Below are positions 10,244 through 21,097 of a DNA stretch of 64,000 nt, piece after piece (position 1 is the first letter of the stretch; the number at the start of each line of letters is the position of its first letter). Location: the NCBI GenBank assembly GCA_963921825.1, contig OY997591.1, positions 44,351,825 through 44,415,824 of the forward strand. The letters are read 5' to 3'. Position numbers and translations under genes: made by a program. The DNA is from Erodium maritimum (lineage: Eukaryota > Streptophyta > Magnoliopsida > Geraniales > Geraniaceae). The notes below the pieces were generated by a model. The model made no database searches, had not been told where the DNA came from, and worked only from the letters and a program-made list of their open reading frames with translations.

Positions 10244-10664
10244 TACATTGGATGTAGTTGACGGGTTCGAAGGAAGAATTACATTGGATGTAATTTGAGG
10301 CATCATTGCATTTGGAATGTAGTTGATGTGCTCATCGCATCTAGGATGTGTCAAAGTTTTAAACACAACCGGACAAGTAAAAACGGGTCATGTCCGATAC
10401 CTCCCAATTATCAACACCTTACTACCTCCCCGTCCTATGGGTGTCGTGCGCATTAGCGGAGCATCCATGGGAAAGCGGGGTAGTAGGTTTGGACGACATA
10501 TGTGAGTGTCGTGCGCATTAGCGGAGCACCTACATAGTGACGAGCCATAGTTGAGAATTGGTGGACCCGACTACGATTCTTAGCCTGAGGTTGAGCTAGG
10601 GTAACAGATAGGGTAAGCCGTGTACATAAGTACATACCCTAGCCAGGAGTCACATTGGATGTGA
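10244..10664 (+). repeat. Repeated small hairpin motif in the Copia leader
   Basis: Three copies of an interrupted palindrome occur: tacattggatgta (10244-10256), ttacattggatgtaa (10279-10293) and tcacattggatgtga (10650-10664), plus a looser one near 10309-10321. A 23-bp direct repeat starting gtgtcgtgcgcattagcg lies between them at 10441-10463 and 10506-10528. Confidence 0.75.
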
Positions 10665-10843
10665 TTGGATGGAGTCCTACCTACATAACTCGATTAAGTG
10701 GTGAGCATTAGTTCAGCTTAATCGAGTGAATCAAGGATCTTGGTTTCAGATTCTAAAGGTTTAGAATCGATTGTTGGTGTTTAAGCTTGATCTTCATAAA
10801 ATTTATTCAGTTTACTGATTGAATTTTATCTGTTGTAGATCAA

Positions 10844-13800
10844 ATGGCAAATTCAGCGAACATTAATAGTTTGTCATTAAAAACCATTTTTGACAGGGTC
10901 AAGCTAAATAGGACAAACTATTTGGACTGGTACAGAATTTTGAGGATGGTCCTCAAGTCTGAACGCAAAGAATATGTCCTTCACAAGGCTGTCTCTAAGA
11001 CCATATCAGAGTTACATGAAGTGTCAATAACTGCTGAGAAGAATATATCAGGGATCTAGGATCCAAGGATATTCTGATGGTCAACAAGGGAATTGGAAGT
11101 GGCAAGGGCGGGGTCCATGCGCACTTGGCAGGAAAGATGAGACACCTGAGAATGTCTGCTTCTACTGCCAACAGCCTGGTCAGTGGAACCGGGATTACAG
11201 GAAGTTCACGGCTTATCTGAAGAAGGGCAGTGGGACTGCGCCTTCATCAAATAACCTGGATGATCTGAAGAAAGGCAGTAGGACTGCGCCTTCATCAGGA
11301 AACCTGGATGATCTAAGGAAGGGTGGTGGGACCGTGCCTTCATCCGGTATTAACTCTATAGAGCTACATCTCTCTACTTCCAAAGATTCATGGGTATTAG
11401 ATACCAGGACTGAATCTCACACATGCACTAATATATGGTGGGTGAAAGTAGGAGAGGTCTGGAAAGCACGAAGTGGACCTCAGAGTTGTGGCAATTGCTG
11501 TAGGATCCATGAGTCTTGCTTTGCCAAGTGGCCTTGTCTTAGTATTGTATAATGTATATTGCATACCTACTTTAAGTAGGAATATTATATCTGTATCCGT
11601 GTTTGACAAGGAAGGATATAATGTTAATATTGGAAATGGAGTTTTCAATGTTCTATGCAATGATATGTTTTATACCAATACTGACTTGGTTGAAGGATTG
11701 TACATATTAGATATGGGTAACAATGCCTCAAGTTCTATATATTACGTTAATACCAAGAGGTCTAAATCCAACGATTTAAACCTGACTCTGTTATGGCACT
11801 GTCATTTGGGTCGCATAAACAAGAAGCGCCTATCATCACTTCAGAAGTGCGGGCTTTCAGGTTCATTCGAATTCCATTCGATCGATAGGTGCAAGGTTTG
11901 TTTGATGGGCAAAATGATTAAAGTGCCATTTATCGATCGCGATGAAAGGGCGGGTGAATTATTGGGGCTGATACACTCGAATGTGTGTAGACCAATAACT
12001 TCACTTGCCAGGAGGGGTTTTAGCTACTTTATCACATTTACTTATGATTACAGTAAATATGGTTATGTCTATTCGCTGAGACATAAGTCTGAAGCTTTTG
12101 ATAAATTCAAAGAGTTTAAGACTAAAGTAGAAAACCAGCTCGACAAAGGTATTAAGGCACTTCGATTGGATCGAGGTGGAAAATACTTGAACATAGAGTT
12201 ATTAAATCATCTAAAAGAGAATGGGATCCTTTTGGAATGGACTCCTCCTAGGACACTGTAGTTGAAAGGTGTAGCCAAACGGAGAAATCGGACATTGTTA
12301 GACAATGGTCCGTTCCATGATTAGTTGGACTGATCTCCCAATCTCTTTCTGGGGTTATGCTCTAGAGACGACCGCATTCATAATGAATCGGGCTTCGACG
12401 AAAGGTGTGGAAGGGACACCATTTCAAAATGGTATGGGATGATGCCCGCTTTGTCCTACCTAAAGATTTGTGGTTGCGAGGCTTATGTGAAACATTTGGT
12501 TTCGACTAATCTCGAACCAAGATCTGAGATATGCACCTTCGTGTGGTATCCCAAAGCAACAAGGGGATACTATTTCTACAATCCCAGTGAGAACATGGTG
12601 TTCGTCACTTGGGGTGGGGTCTTTATGGAAAAGAAGTTTTGTTTCCAAAGACATCATTGGGAGGACTGTGCATCTCGAAGAAATTCAGGATGGTACAGAT
12701 CTGTCTAAACCAAATGACAACACAGTAGAAAGGAGCCAGAGATTGTCGTGGAGTAAGAACCAATTCTTGTTACAATTCTGGAAGGTCCAAGGCGATTTGA
12801 AAGGATCAATCTTCTACCTCCAAGATATGGTATCCGGAGGTGACAATGAAGTCATGGTGGATCACGATGATCCAGCCACCTTTCAAGAAGTCGTGGATGG
12901 GCCCGACTCCGAGTTATGGCTGGGAGCCATGAGGGAGGAAATGCAATCTATGTCGGACAACTAATTCTGGGAACTTGTTGATCCCATCAATGGTGTGAGG
13001 AGCATCGGATGCAAATGGATCTTCAAGGTGAAGATGGACATGGACGGCAACCCTCTGACCTACAAAGCTCAACTGGTGGCGAAAGGTTATAGGCAGATCC
13101 AATGGATTGACTATGAGGAAACCTTCTCCCTAGTGGCTATGGTCAAAATCGATCCAAATTCTTCTTGACATAACTGCGTATCATAATTACGAGATATGGA
13201 AAGTGGATGTCAAAACAGCTTTCCTAAATGGAAATATGACTGAGTACGTTTGTATGTCTCGGCCCAAAGGTTTTGACGATCCGAAGAATAAGGGAAAGAT
13301 TTATAAGTTGTTGAAATCCATTTATGGATTGAAACGAACTGCTCGGAGTTGGATCCTTCGTTTTGATGAAGCTGTAATTGGATTTGGCTTAATCAAGAAC
13401 GAGGATGAATCTTGCGTTTATAAGAAGGCTAGTGGGAGCAAGATTACATTTCTGGTTCTCATTGAAAACGACATCCCAACCTTGCACGAGACTCAAGCTT
13501 GGTTGAGGAAGTGTTTTTCAATAAAGGACTTAGGCGATGCTTCTTATATCTTAAGGATTAAGATATGTAGAGATCGCACCAAGAGGGTCTTGGATTTAAG
13601 TAAGGGAACCTATGTGAACAAGGCATTGAGTAGTCTCTTAATGCTCGATTCAAAGAAAGGACTCTTACCCACTAGTCATGGCATTCATCTCAGCAAGACT
13701 CAGTGTCCTAAGACACCTGATGAGCTGAAAAGGATGATGAGAATCCTATGCGCCTGGGGGCAGGATCGATCATATATGCCATGACATGTATAAGACCGGA

Positions 13801-14220
13801 CGTCTCGTAAGCCTTATGTTGTACCAGTAGACATCAGTCTAACCCGGGGAAAGATGATGATGAACTAGTCGTCGAAGGATGAGTAGACGCTAGTTTTCCA
13901 AGACAAATCCAGATGACTTTAGAAGTCAATCAGGATATGTGTTTATGCTGAATGGCAGAGCTTTAGCTGGGAGAGCGTAAAGCAAGATACCATTGCCGAA
14001 TCTACAACAGAGGCCAAGTACATGGATGCTGCAGAGGTAGCTAAGGAGGCTATGTGGATTTGGAAATTCACGGCAGGGTTGGGCGTAATTTAAAACCCAT
14101 CCAGCCTGGTGAATCCATTTTGCGACAACACAAGGGCCATTGCGCAAGCTAAAAGCCCAGATCGCATAACAAATCCAAACATGTACTACGGCGTATCCAC
14201 CTAATCAGAGAAATACTGAA
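10844..14220 (+). pseudogene. C3 gag-pol remnants
   Basis: In order: a Copia-type gag start (LDRVKLNGTNYLDWYRILR-like, from 10844), a CCHC zinc-knuckle remnant (CFYCQQPGHW near 11152), a gag-pre-integrase segment (LLWHCHLGRINKKRL, about 11790), integrase core (FSYFITFTYDYSKYGYVYS, about 12020), reverse transcriptase (DVKTAFLNGN, IYGLKRT, about 13203-13784) and RNase H (about 13930-14220). The family is Ty1/Copia; LTR length and layout suggest a long-LTR lineage near Tork or Angela, not settled here. The coding region is broken many times and shows no intact polyprotein. Confidence 0.88.
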
Positions 14221-14370
14221 CTGAGGTGAAGTGAAGATAACCTATATTGCAACAGATAATAACATAGCCAACCCTTTGACTAAGGCAGTGTCGCTGCCTA
14301 AACATGTTAGACATGTAAAGTCGATGGGGACATATTGGAGTTTAGATTGGAACTAGGGCAAGTGGGAGAT

Positions 14371-16058
14371 TGTTAGTCTTAGTGCCCGTAGTTCAATCCT
14401 AAATGTCCAAATGTACATATCATCGTTAGCAATAAAATTAAAGCGGCTTTATATTACTTATGTGTTGGAGTAATATATCGATGTGTGCTCTGATCTATGC
14501 CCACCATGCGAATAGAACCATAGATCGAGATAGATCACACTCGATGGGTCCCTAGTCAACAAAGCTTCACTAGAAGCGACTAGTATGAAAGATGGCTCTT
14601 TATGGCTTACGTTTTGTTAGTCATTGGAATGGGATTCCGGAGTCTGATCATAGATATCATGTGGGACATGATATTGGACGACCCGCCCTGAATATGTGCC
14701 ATAGATTAAGTCATGAACATATTCAGTGTCGTAGCTTGTCATGTATCCTTAGACCAATGAGTCTTTGTGATCGCTATGTAGTCAACAACTGAGTTTGACC
14801 TGAGCCTAACGTTGTCCGTAACAGGGCTTCCATAACGGCCAGGATTGGCTTGCGGATGGGCTACATGAGTGACACGAAAGGCGGCTAAGGGATTTATCCC
14901 TCATACTGAGGTATGGGAAAGATATCGGTTCTCGGCCGCTTGATCGAGAGTGACTGAAAGAATAGCATGGCCATGCACATGATACTGGGTATCATATCTT
15001 CAGTCATCTCACATATCAAGGAACGGTGATTGAGAATAATAAGGATGACGGCTCTATGCCTTATCTCAATCAGGATATCGGAGATAAAAGGATAATGACA
15101 GGGATGACGGAAAGGTTAGAATCGACAGGTTCGATTCGTTATGCAGTGTCAGGCAATACTAAAGTCTCGTTAGTTGCCACTTAAATAGGATCAAGTAAAA
15201 TGGGATTTTACGTTGATCTATTGACATGCATAAACCTAAGGGTCACACCGGAGGATGAAACTCATTGACACATTTATGGAGAATGGCCAAAAGGGAGTTG
15301 TCTCGGGACATGACCAAAATTGGGGTTTGGGTCATGTGCCCGTACGTGAATAGGACTTTACGGATCGAGACAAGGCTTGGAGTCTTGGGATTGATCGCGT
15401 CGGATAATGTTGGACATTTCCGGTATGGAAGGCTTGGAGGCGATGAGCGAATCACGAGACCTCGTTAGAAATGGCCACGGGCCATGTTCCAAGAGGCCCA
15501 TGAAAGGCCCATGCAACCAAGACCCATGGAACTAATTAATCAAGTCTTGATTAATTAGTACTAAGTAAGCAAGACAAGGATTAAGGTGTTGGTGATTCAC
15601 CACCTAACCCAATCTTGTCTTGCCATACTTTGTCCTATTTACACCTTACTTGACACCATACTTGTCCCATGCCTTTAGTTGGACAAGTATGTGTTTTGTT
15701 ATGTTGAAGTCATCTTTTTTCAACATAACAAACACTAGACAAGAATAGGAAACACATTTTCTCTCCCTATTCCATGGCCATTTCGGGTTTGGCTAGTTTT
15801 CACCTCCATTTTTGTGTTCTTGAGTCCTCAAAGAGAAGAACTACGTGGCTTTGATTCCCATGTGGATACGTAGGCGTCTTGGAGACTCAAGTCAATCATT
15901 CGTTAACCAGTGTTCTTGTTTTGGTAAGAACTAGTGCTGAATTTTTCTCTTGTGAATCCATTCTGTGTTAGTTGTTTCATGGTTTTAATCGTCTCTTGGT
16001 TTTCATTGATTTTCCGCTGCGAGTTGGTTCATCTCCAACCCTACCTCGACACCCAACA
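14371..16058 (+). repeat. C3 3' LTR
   Basis: A 1688-bp LTR from tgttagtcttagtgcc to acacccaaca, preceded by a purine tract (aagtgggagat) that serves as plus-strand primer in this family. Confidence 0.95.
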
Positions 16059-16063
16059 GTTTA

Positions 16064-16926
16064 GGCCTTCTGCAATTAAAACAAAGAGTAGAGGGGAGAG
16101 GGCACATCCTTATCTTAATCCTCTACTCATTTGGAAGTCTTGGCTCGGTGAGCCATTTATGAGGACTAATATATATGCTCTTAATCATGAACTAATCCAC
16201 ATTTTCCACTTGAGCCCAAACTGCATTCTTGTAAGAATTTGCATAATGTAAGTCCAACTGACCTTATCAAATGCTTTTTCAAAATCAGCTTTGAAAATCA
16301 TGGCCTTAAGCTTTTTGGATTGAATATCACCTACCACCTCAGAAGCAATTAAAATTCAATCTACTATTTGTCTTCCTTGAATGAAGCCAGTCTGTTCTTC
16401 CCCAATTAGTTAGCCCAATAACCTGTTTCAGTCTGGTTGAGAGTAGCTTTGAAAGGATTTTGTATGGACCACCCATCAAACTTATAGGCCTGTAGTCATT
16501 AAAGCTGAGAGGAGCTGTATTTTTTGGTATCAAGGCCAAAAATGATGAGTTGAGTCCTTTTCCCAGTTGTCCAGTTTTGTGAAAGCAATGTAGGAAGCTC
16601 ATCAAATCTTCTTTTATTATCTGCCAGCAAACTTGGAAGAATTTTAAAGTATATCCATCTGGTCCAGTGGCCTTTTCAGCATTGTATGCCATTATTGCTT
16701 GTAGTGTTTCCTCTTCTGAGAATGGTCTTTCCAACCAAGATGCTTGTTCAGGTGACAGAGTTGAGAAGGGGAGGCTGTGTAGTGTGACATCTGTGGGTTT
16801 TGTTGCCTTGAATCTGGCTGCAAAGTGTTCTATAACAGCCTTTTTTATCTGATTTGGGTTGCTCAGAAGCTCCTCATTATAAATTATGTTTCTGATCTTG
16901 TTGCTAGCTCCCTTATAATTTTCCAC
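16064..16926 (-). pseudogene. LINE B ORF2, reverse transcriptase N-terminal part
   Basis: On the minus strand an open run from 16926 encodes NEELLSNPNQIKKAVIEHF, then EEETLQAI, KATGPDGYTLKFFQ and LALIPKN, followed by FNDYRPISLMGGPYKILSKL. These are the fingers and first palm motifs of plant L1 RT. After a frame change near 16400 the sequence continues with FKADFEKAFDKVSW (the first catalytic aspartate region, about 16280) and CPLSPLLFVLIAEGLN up to the C3 boundary. Two in-frame stops are visible in the last part. It acts with the FVDD block at 8592-9106 in an intact element. Confidence 0.87.
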
Positions 16927-16960
16927 CCTATGGAAATACTTTGATCCTTTATCCCCTTCA

Positions 16961-18030
16961 TCAATCCATTTTTTTTCTTGCCTTTTGAGCCCATAATTTG
17001 GACAATTGCTTGAATTTCATGATTAGTGCTGCTTTGAGTGCCCGTCTCTTAGAGCATTCTAGTGGTGTTAGAGTTCTTGAGTTAATTACATTATCTAGCT
17101 CATCTATATCTTTGGTCAGTATAGCAATTTGTGTTTCTATATGACCAAAGACATTTTTGTTCCAAGCTTTGAGATCCTGCTTGAGCAATTTAAGTTTCAT
17201 CCATAGTATATAGTAGGGCTGACCTGACAAGGCATATGAGCTCCAGAAGTGTTGCACTGCCTGTAGAAATCTTGGATCTTCTGTCCAAACATTTAGGAAT
17301 TTGAATGGCCTAGGACCCCAGTCTATAAGAATGTCATATAATATAACTGGTCTGTGATCTGAGATGGTTCTTGGTAAGCATTGTTGTGTGAGGGAGCTGA
17401 ATGAAGCTAGAAAATCCTGTGATATGAGGAACCTATCCAGTCTTGAGACCCTTGACTGTGGACCAAACCATGTGTATTTTCCTCCTTGTAGTGGCAGATC
17501 AATAAGTCCAGTATTGTTGATGAAGTTCTGAAGATAAATCATATCATTACCTCCTGCCCTTTGAGAAGATATTTCTATTGTTGAGACAATTGCATTGAAA
17601 TCCCCCCTACTACAATGTGATGATCAGAAGGAAGAGTTATGAGTATTTCTTCCAACTTCTCCCATAACTCTTTTCTTTCAGAAGATGAGCTAGAGGAAGC
17701 ATAGATGTTAATTATGCAGCAAGCTGAGCCAGAGAGTAATAATTTTCCCAACCAGATTAGAGCTCCCTTTATCACAAAAGATCTGGTTAGTTCAAAGACT
17801 CTACTCCTCCATATAGAGATAATGCCTCCTTTTGTATCTGAGGCATCCAAAAAGCAAAACTCCCAACCCTCTCTCAAGTTGCATGATCTGAGAAAGTTTG
17901 AGGGCATAGTATATATCTTTGATTCCTGAATGAATATAAAAGATGGGGCTTGCTTGTGTATCAAGTCACTGAGACATCTCCTCTTTTCAGAGGAGGATAT
18001 TCCTCTCACATTCCATGAGAGGAATTTCAT
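16961..18030 (-). pseudogene. LINE B ORF2, AP-type endonuclease domain
   Basis: MKFLSWNVRGISSSEKRR at 18030 is the standard start of plant LINE ORF2, and the ATG lies six bases after the preceding ORF1-tail stop, so reinitiation or coupling is likely. Further motifs are FIFIQESK (catalytic Glu), GGIISIW and NIYASS. The aspartate motif GGDFNA is shifted by loss of one G in a G-run near 17603. The second half (17542-16961) gives DLPLQGGKYTWFGP, SRLDRFLIS and ISDHRPVI, the SDH end motif. The enzyme nicks target DNA to prime reverse transcription. At least two frame lesions are present; all main motifs are still readable. Confidence 0.9.
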
Positions 18031-18036
18031 GTTGTA

Positions 18037-18564
18037 TTAGTTTGTGCCCAAGTGTTTGGAATTATCTTCCAACACTAGATCAGTATCTGAATCTCTCTCC
18101 AAGCCTACACAGTCATTCTCAGAAGCTCCATCCAAGTCTACATAAGGGTTCTTCAGCTTATCCAATTCCATCAACTGTTTAACTATTTCCTTATCACTCA
18201 TCTTTGCTTTGAGGCCAATTGATTTTCCAACGCTCCAAGCTTTTTTGGCCAGAGAGTTACCTTCTAAATCCTTGATTTTTGTTGCAGGAGTGCTCAGAGC
18301 ATTGTCAATGGGTTGCTTGAGTTTTGATCTGGTTCTGTATTCATGTGATGTGGTGTCCTTGGTGGATTTTTTCTTCTTTTTGGAGAGAGGTTTTGTCTTT
18401 TTCTGAGGCTTGTGGGTAGTTAATCCCAGTGAATCTGCCACCTCCAGAATTTGTCTTTGTTCAAGTTGTAGTTGCAATGGAGAAAACTGATGGTCATCCA
18501 TACTAGGGCCACTTTGAAGATATTCTAATCCCAGAAAATCCTTTGATTGAGAAGGTTGTGACAA
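18037..18564 (-). pseudogene. LINE B ORF1 C-terminal tail, basic
   Basis: 175 open codons, with a Gln-rich stretch (PLQLQLEQRQ, residues 29-38) and a cluster of lysines (KKTKPLSKKKKKSTKD, about 54-69) that looks like a nuclear-localisation or nucleic-acid-binding tail. An acidic end follows. Similar sequence closes ORF1 in LINE A (about 6200-6300). It is probably the end of ORF1, separated from the main ORF1 by a degraded 260 bp (18565-18824), rather than an independent gene. Confidence 0.6.
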
Positions 18565-18824
18565 ATATTCCTTTGACAGTCTGCAACAATTAATGGAGAA
18601 GTGTTGGTGTTTGTATAATCTGAAGCAATTTCATTTTGAGCCTAACCCACATTTATTGCTCCAGCTATATTTGTACTTGTTTCTAGTATAATAATCTAAG
18701 AAGTGACTGCAATCTCTTGTGTAAAAGCAGTTTCCAGTGGATTTAGATGTAATGGTGGCTCTGTCTTCTCTTCTCTAGAAGAGATAATTTGTAAAGTAGA
18801 AGTGACTTTGGTGAGCATGTTTTG

Positions 18825-20702
18825 TTAACTCTCCCTTCCTGGCATTGGAACTGAAGTGATTGAGTTATCAACTAGTACTATAGAGATTGGAGTTGTAGCT
18901 TGCACTATATCTTTGTTTTGAATATTTGTTTCTTGAGTTTGTAATATATCTTCCACTATCTGATTTTGCAGACTATCTTCTTCCACCACATGTTCTTCAT
19001 GTGTATTAAGTGTGGGTATCCTCTTTTGGTCCCTCAGAGAAAGGTCATTCTCTACTGTCTGAGCATTCAATAAAAGAATGTTTTCCTCCAAATCCTTTTG
19101 GAATAAATGCTTGTGGTTGTTGCAGACTTCAGTTACCATTAATGATTCCCCAGCCTTGTCTGTTTCTATGATTGGGGAGAGAAGAACAGGAGCTTCCTTT
19201 TCAATCCTTAGAGTAATTAAGCCCTCTTCTACAGCATGATCATCTGACAATGTGACTCCAAATTCTGAGGATATATCATCTGACAGATCTTGAGAATTAG
19301 TCTCAGAGCCACTTGTGTCTTCATCTTCGTTAGCTTTGACTGGAAATGGAGGGAGTTCTTGTGGTTTGATTGTATTAATCCAAACTTTATAAGCTTTGTG
19401 TCCCAAGTAGATTGTTGACTCCTCAGAGAAAGATAGCAGCTGATAAGAATGTATTAGTACATAAGCTATATCTATGTAGGTACCTGCTTTTGTTATAGGA
19501 TGTGAATAAATCATTGATCCTTTGTCCACCACTGCTGCTTGAAAGGTTTCATCACACCATCCTTGAATTGGTACACCATGTATAGTTGTCCATAGAAAGC
19601 TTCCTCCTTTGTCACAGAGATGGTTGAAATTTGGAATAAAAGTGAACCAGTTTTGCAGCCAATCCCTATCCTCTTTCATTATTTCTTCTCCATACAGTTC
19701 ATCAGGGCAATGCACCCAAGCAACCTTGTTGCCAAGTGATTTGATATTTAGCTCATACACACCTTGTAAAGCTATCTCTCTTTGGATGGCTTCCACAGTG
19801 AGGTTAAGGTGTGTTATTGCCAGGTGACCTTTTGCCATTACTTTGACATTCCTTGAGACTATTGATCCTCTATGTCTATAGTCTTGATAAGATGTAGGTC
19901 TGCTCTCTCCCTTCTCAGCATTGAATATGGGCAAGTTTTTCCTAGACTCAGTGTTAAGGCTTTTATTCCAAGGTTTTGCAACAAAGAGCTTATAGTTCCT
20001 TTCAAAAACACCATTGAAGTTATATATAGCTGCTTCCAAGTCTTCTAAAGTATTGTAGAACACAAAACCATAATTCTTCCCTCTCTTGTTTGCTGCTTGA
20101 GCCATATTAGACTTGTAGTAGCCCTTTGTGCAGCCAAATTTATTTTCCAGCCAACCTCTATCCAGATGAGGGGGAATATTACAAACATAAGCAGTGTGAA
20201 GTGCTCTTCCCCTTGTCTTTGCTTCTTCTACTGTTTTTCCTTTTGTATCCAGGATCCATTTTGATTTTTTCTGAGCTGGCTGAGGCATTATTCCTTCAAA
20301 CCCAAGTGGAGGATATCCTATAGAGGAGGAGTCTTGAGGTTCTTGAGGCTTGCCTGAAGTCCCAGTAGATTTGTTGAGGGACCTCAGACCTAAGTTGGCT
20401 TGAGCATATCTAGAGTGAAGAGAGTCTGGGGTTTGATCAGTGTCTGAGTTTAGAGGCTGAAAGTTTTTATAATAGAACATTTTTTGGCCATCCAGCCATT
20501 TTGTTTTTCCCCCTGGTGAATACTGTTGTGTTCTATCTGAGGAGAAGATTGAGAGGGCTCTTTTCTTTGTTCCCAGCTTGTTAGACCTTTTGTTGTGAGT
20601 GTAGGTAACCAAATGAGCTCTGTTCTGAGGCAGAGGAGTGTTTTCATTTTGGCTTCCACTGAGTTCTTGGACTGTGAGTGCAGCTCTAGTACTTTTGGCC
20701 AT
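18825..20702 (-). CDS. LINE B ORF1 protein with RRM and DUF4283-like domain, 625 aa
   Basis: A single open frame from MAKSTRAALT. Residues about 170-243 form an RNA recognition motif (RNP2-like AYVCNI at 171-176, RNP1-like KNYGFVFY at 209-216). Residues about 290-420 hold a DUF4283-like region (HLAITHLNLT, SLGNKVAWVHCP, GGSFLWTTIHG, ITKAGTYIDIAYVLI). The rest is an acidic, Ser/Glu-rich linker. Plant LINE ORF1 proteins bind the element RNA; here an RRM replaces the more usual CCHC knuckle. No CCHC motif is seen. The frame is intact, but its original end was probably further on (18037). Because ORF2 is dead, expression would at most give a free RNA-binding protein. Confidence 0.82.
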   Translation of the reverse strand: MAKSTRAALTVQELSGSQNENTPLPQNRAHLVTYTHNKRSNKLGTKKRALSIFSSDRTQQYSPGGKTKWLDGQKMFYYKNFQPLNSDTDQTPDSLHSRYAQANLGLRSLNKSTGTSGKPQEPQDSSSIGYPPLGFEGIMPQPAQKKSKWILDTKGKTVEEAKTRGRALHTAYVCNIPPHLDRGWLENKFGCTKGYYKSNMAQAANKRGKNYGFVFYNTLEDLEAAIYNFNGVFERNYKLFVAKPWNKSLNTESRKNLPIFNAEKGESRPTSYQDYRHRGSIVSRNVKVMAKGHLAITHLNLTVEAIQREIALQGVYELNIKSLGNKVAWVHCPDELYGEEIMKEDRDWLQNWFTFIPNFNHLCDKGGSFLWTTIHGVPIQGWCDETFQAAVVDKGSMIYSHPITKAGTYIDIAYVLIHSYQLLSFSEESTIYLGHKAYKVWINTIKPQELPPFPVKANEDEDTSGSETNSQDLSDDISSEFGVTLSDDHAVEEGLITLRIEKEAPVLLSPIIETDKAGESLMVTEVCNNHKHLFQKDLEENILLLNAQTVENDLSLRDQKRIPTLNTHEEHVVEEDSLQNQIVEDILQTQETNIQNKDIVQATTPISIVLVDNSITSVPMPGRES

Positions 20703-21097
20703 GTGTGGATGTTTATAGCTAAATCCTTGCTACATATACCAGTTGAAGAAATACAGAGACAAGGACTTTTCTTTTGAAATTTTTGTATCTGTCGAATAAA
20801 CTCTCGCAAGAAAAAATGTATCAGTTGAATAAGTATAGAATGAACCTTGTTTGTTGATCAGGAGCTGCTACCAGAGTGATTAAGAAGAGGTCTTGTGCCA
20901 TGTTTCTATCTTGTTTTTGGATCAATAGCTGCTACCAGATGGAGTTAGTATAAGATTTGTGGCTTGCATGGTTGAAGATCTTCATACGTTATTGTTGCAA
21001 CTTCATAGAAACTAGAATAGCTATTGTAGCATGTTGGGAGAGTTTGGAAAAATCAAGGCTAAAAGGTTGAGACTCCCTTCTAAAAGGTTGAGACTCC
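20703..21097 (-). other. LINE B 5' UTR
   Basis: About 395 noncoding bases upstream of ORF1. The extreme 5' end carries a tandem pair of a 21-bp unit (aaaaggttgagactccctt, 21061-21099, read on the plus strand), the outer one abutting the TSD. No promoter motif is clear. A near-repeat pair, gagctgctaccaga (about 20861) and tagctgctaccaga (about 20927), lies inside. Confidence 0.6.

Larger units (their letters stand above)
9107..16058 (+). mobile_element. Copia element C3 in LINE B
   Basis: A plus-strand Copia element with a partial 5' LTR (9107-9289), primer-binding site, long leader, gag-pol remnants (about 10844-14220) and a full 1688-bp 3' LTR (14371-16058). The 3' LTR is followed by gttta and then LINE B. 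No matching TSD is found on the left. The 183 bp shared by the two LTRs differ at about six positions by eye, so it is older than C4 and C6 and younger than C2. It is broken, with about ten interruptions. Confidence 0.93.
6622..21097 (-). mobile_element. LINE B: L1-type LINE with RRM-bearing ORF1, interrupted by Copia C3
   Basis: A minus-strand LINE. The 3' end is a run of nine T (6621-6629, the poly-A tail read backwards) and the 5' end is near 21097. It is flanked by ctttttgtgcct (6610-6621) and ctttttgtgtct (21098-21109), an imperfect 12-bp TSD in the C2 LTR. The order is 5' UTR, ORF1, ORF2 (endonuclease, reverse transcriptase, zf-RVT) and 3' UTR. The RRM in ORF1 places it near the BNR group of plant L1 elements described in beet. 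ORF1 is largely open; ORF2 has about half a dozen lesions. C3 sits inside the RT region. Confidence 0.92.
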
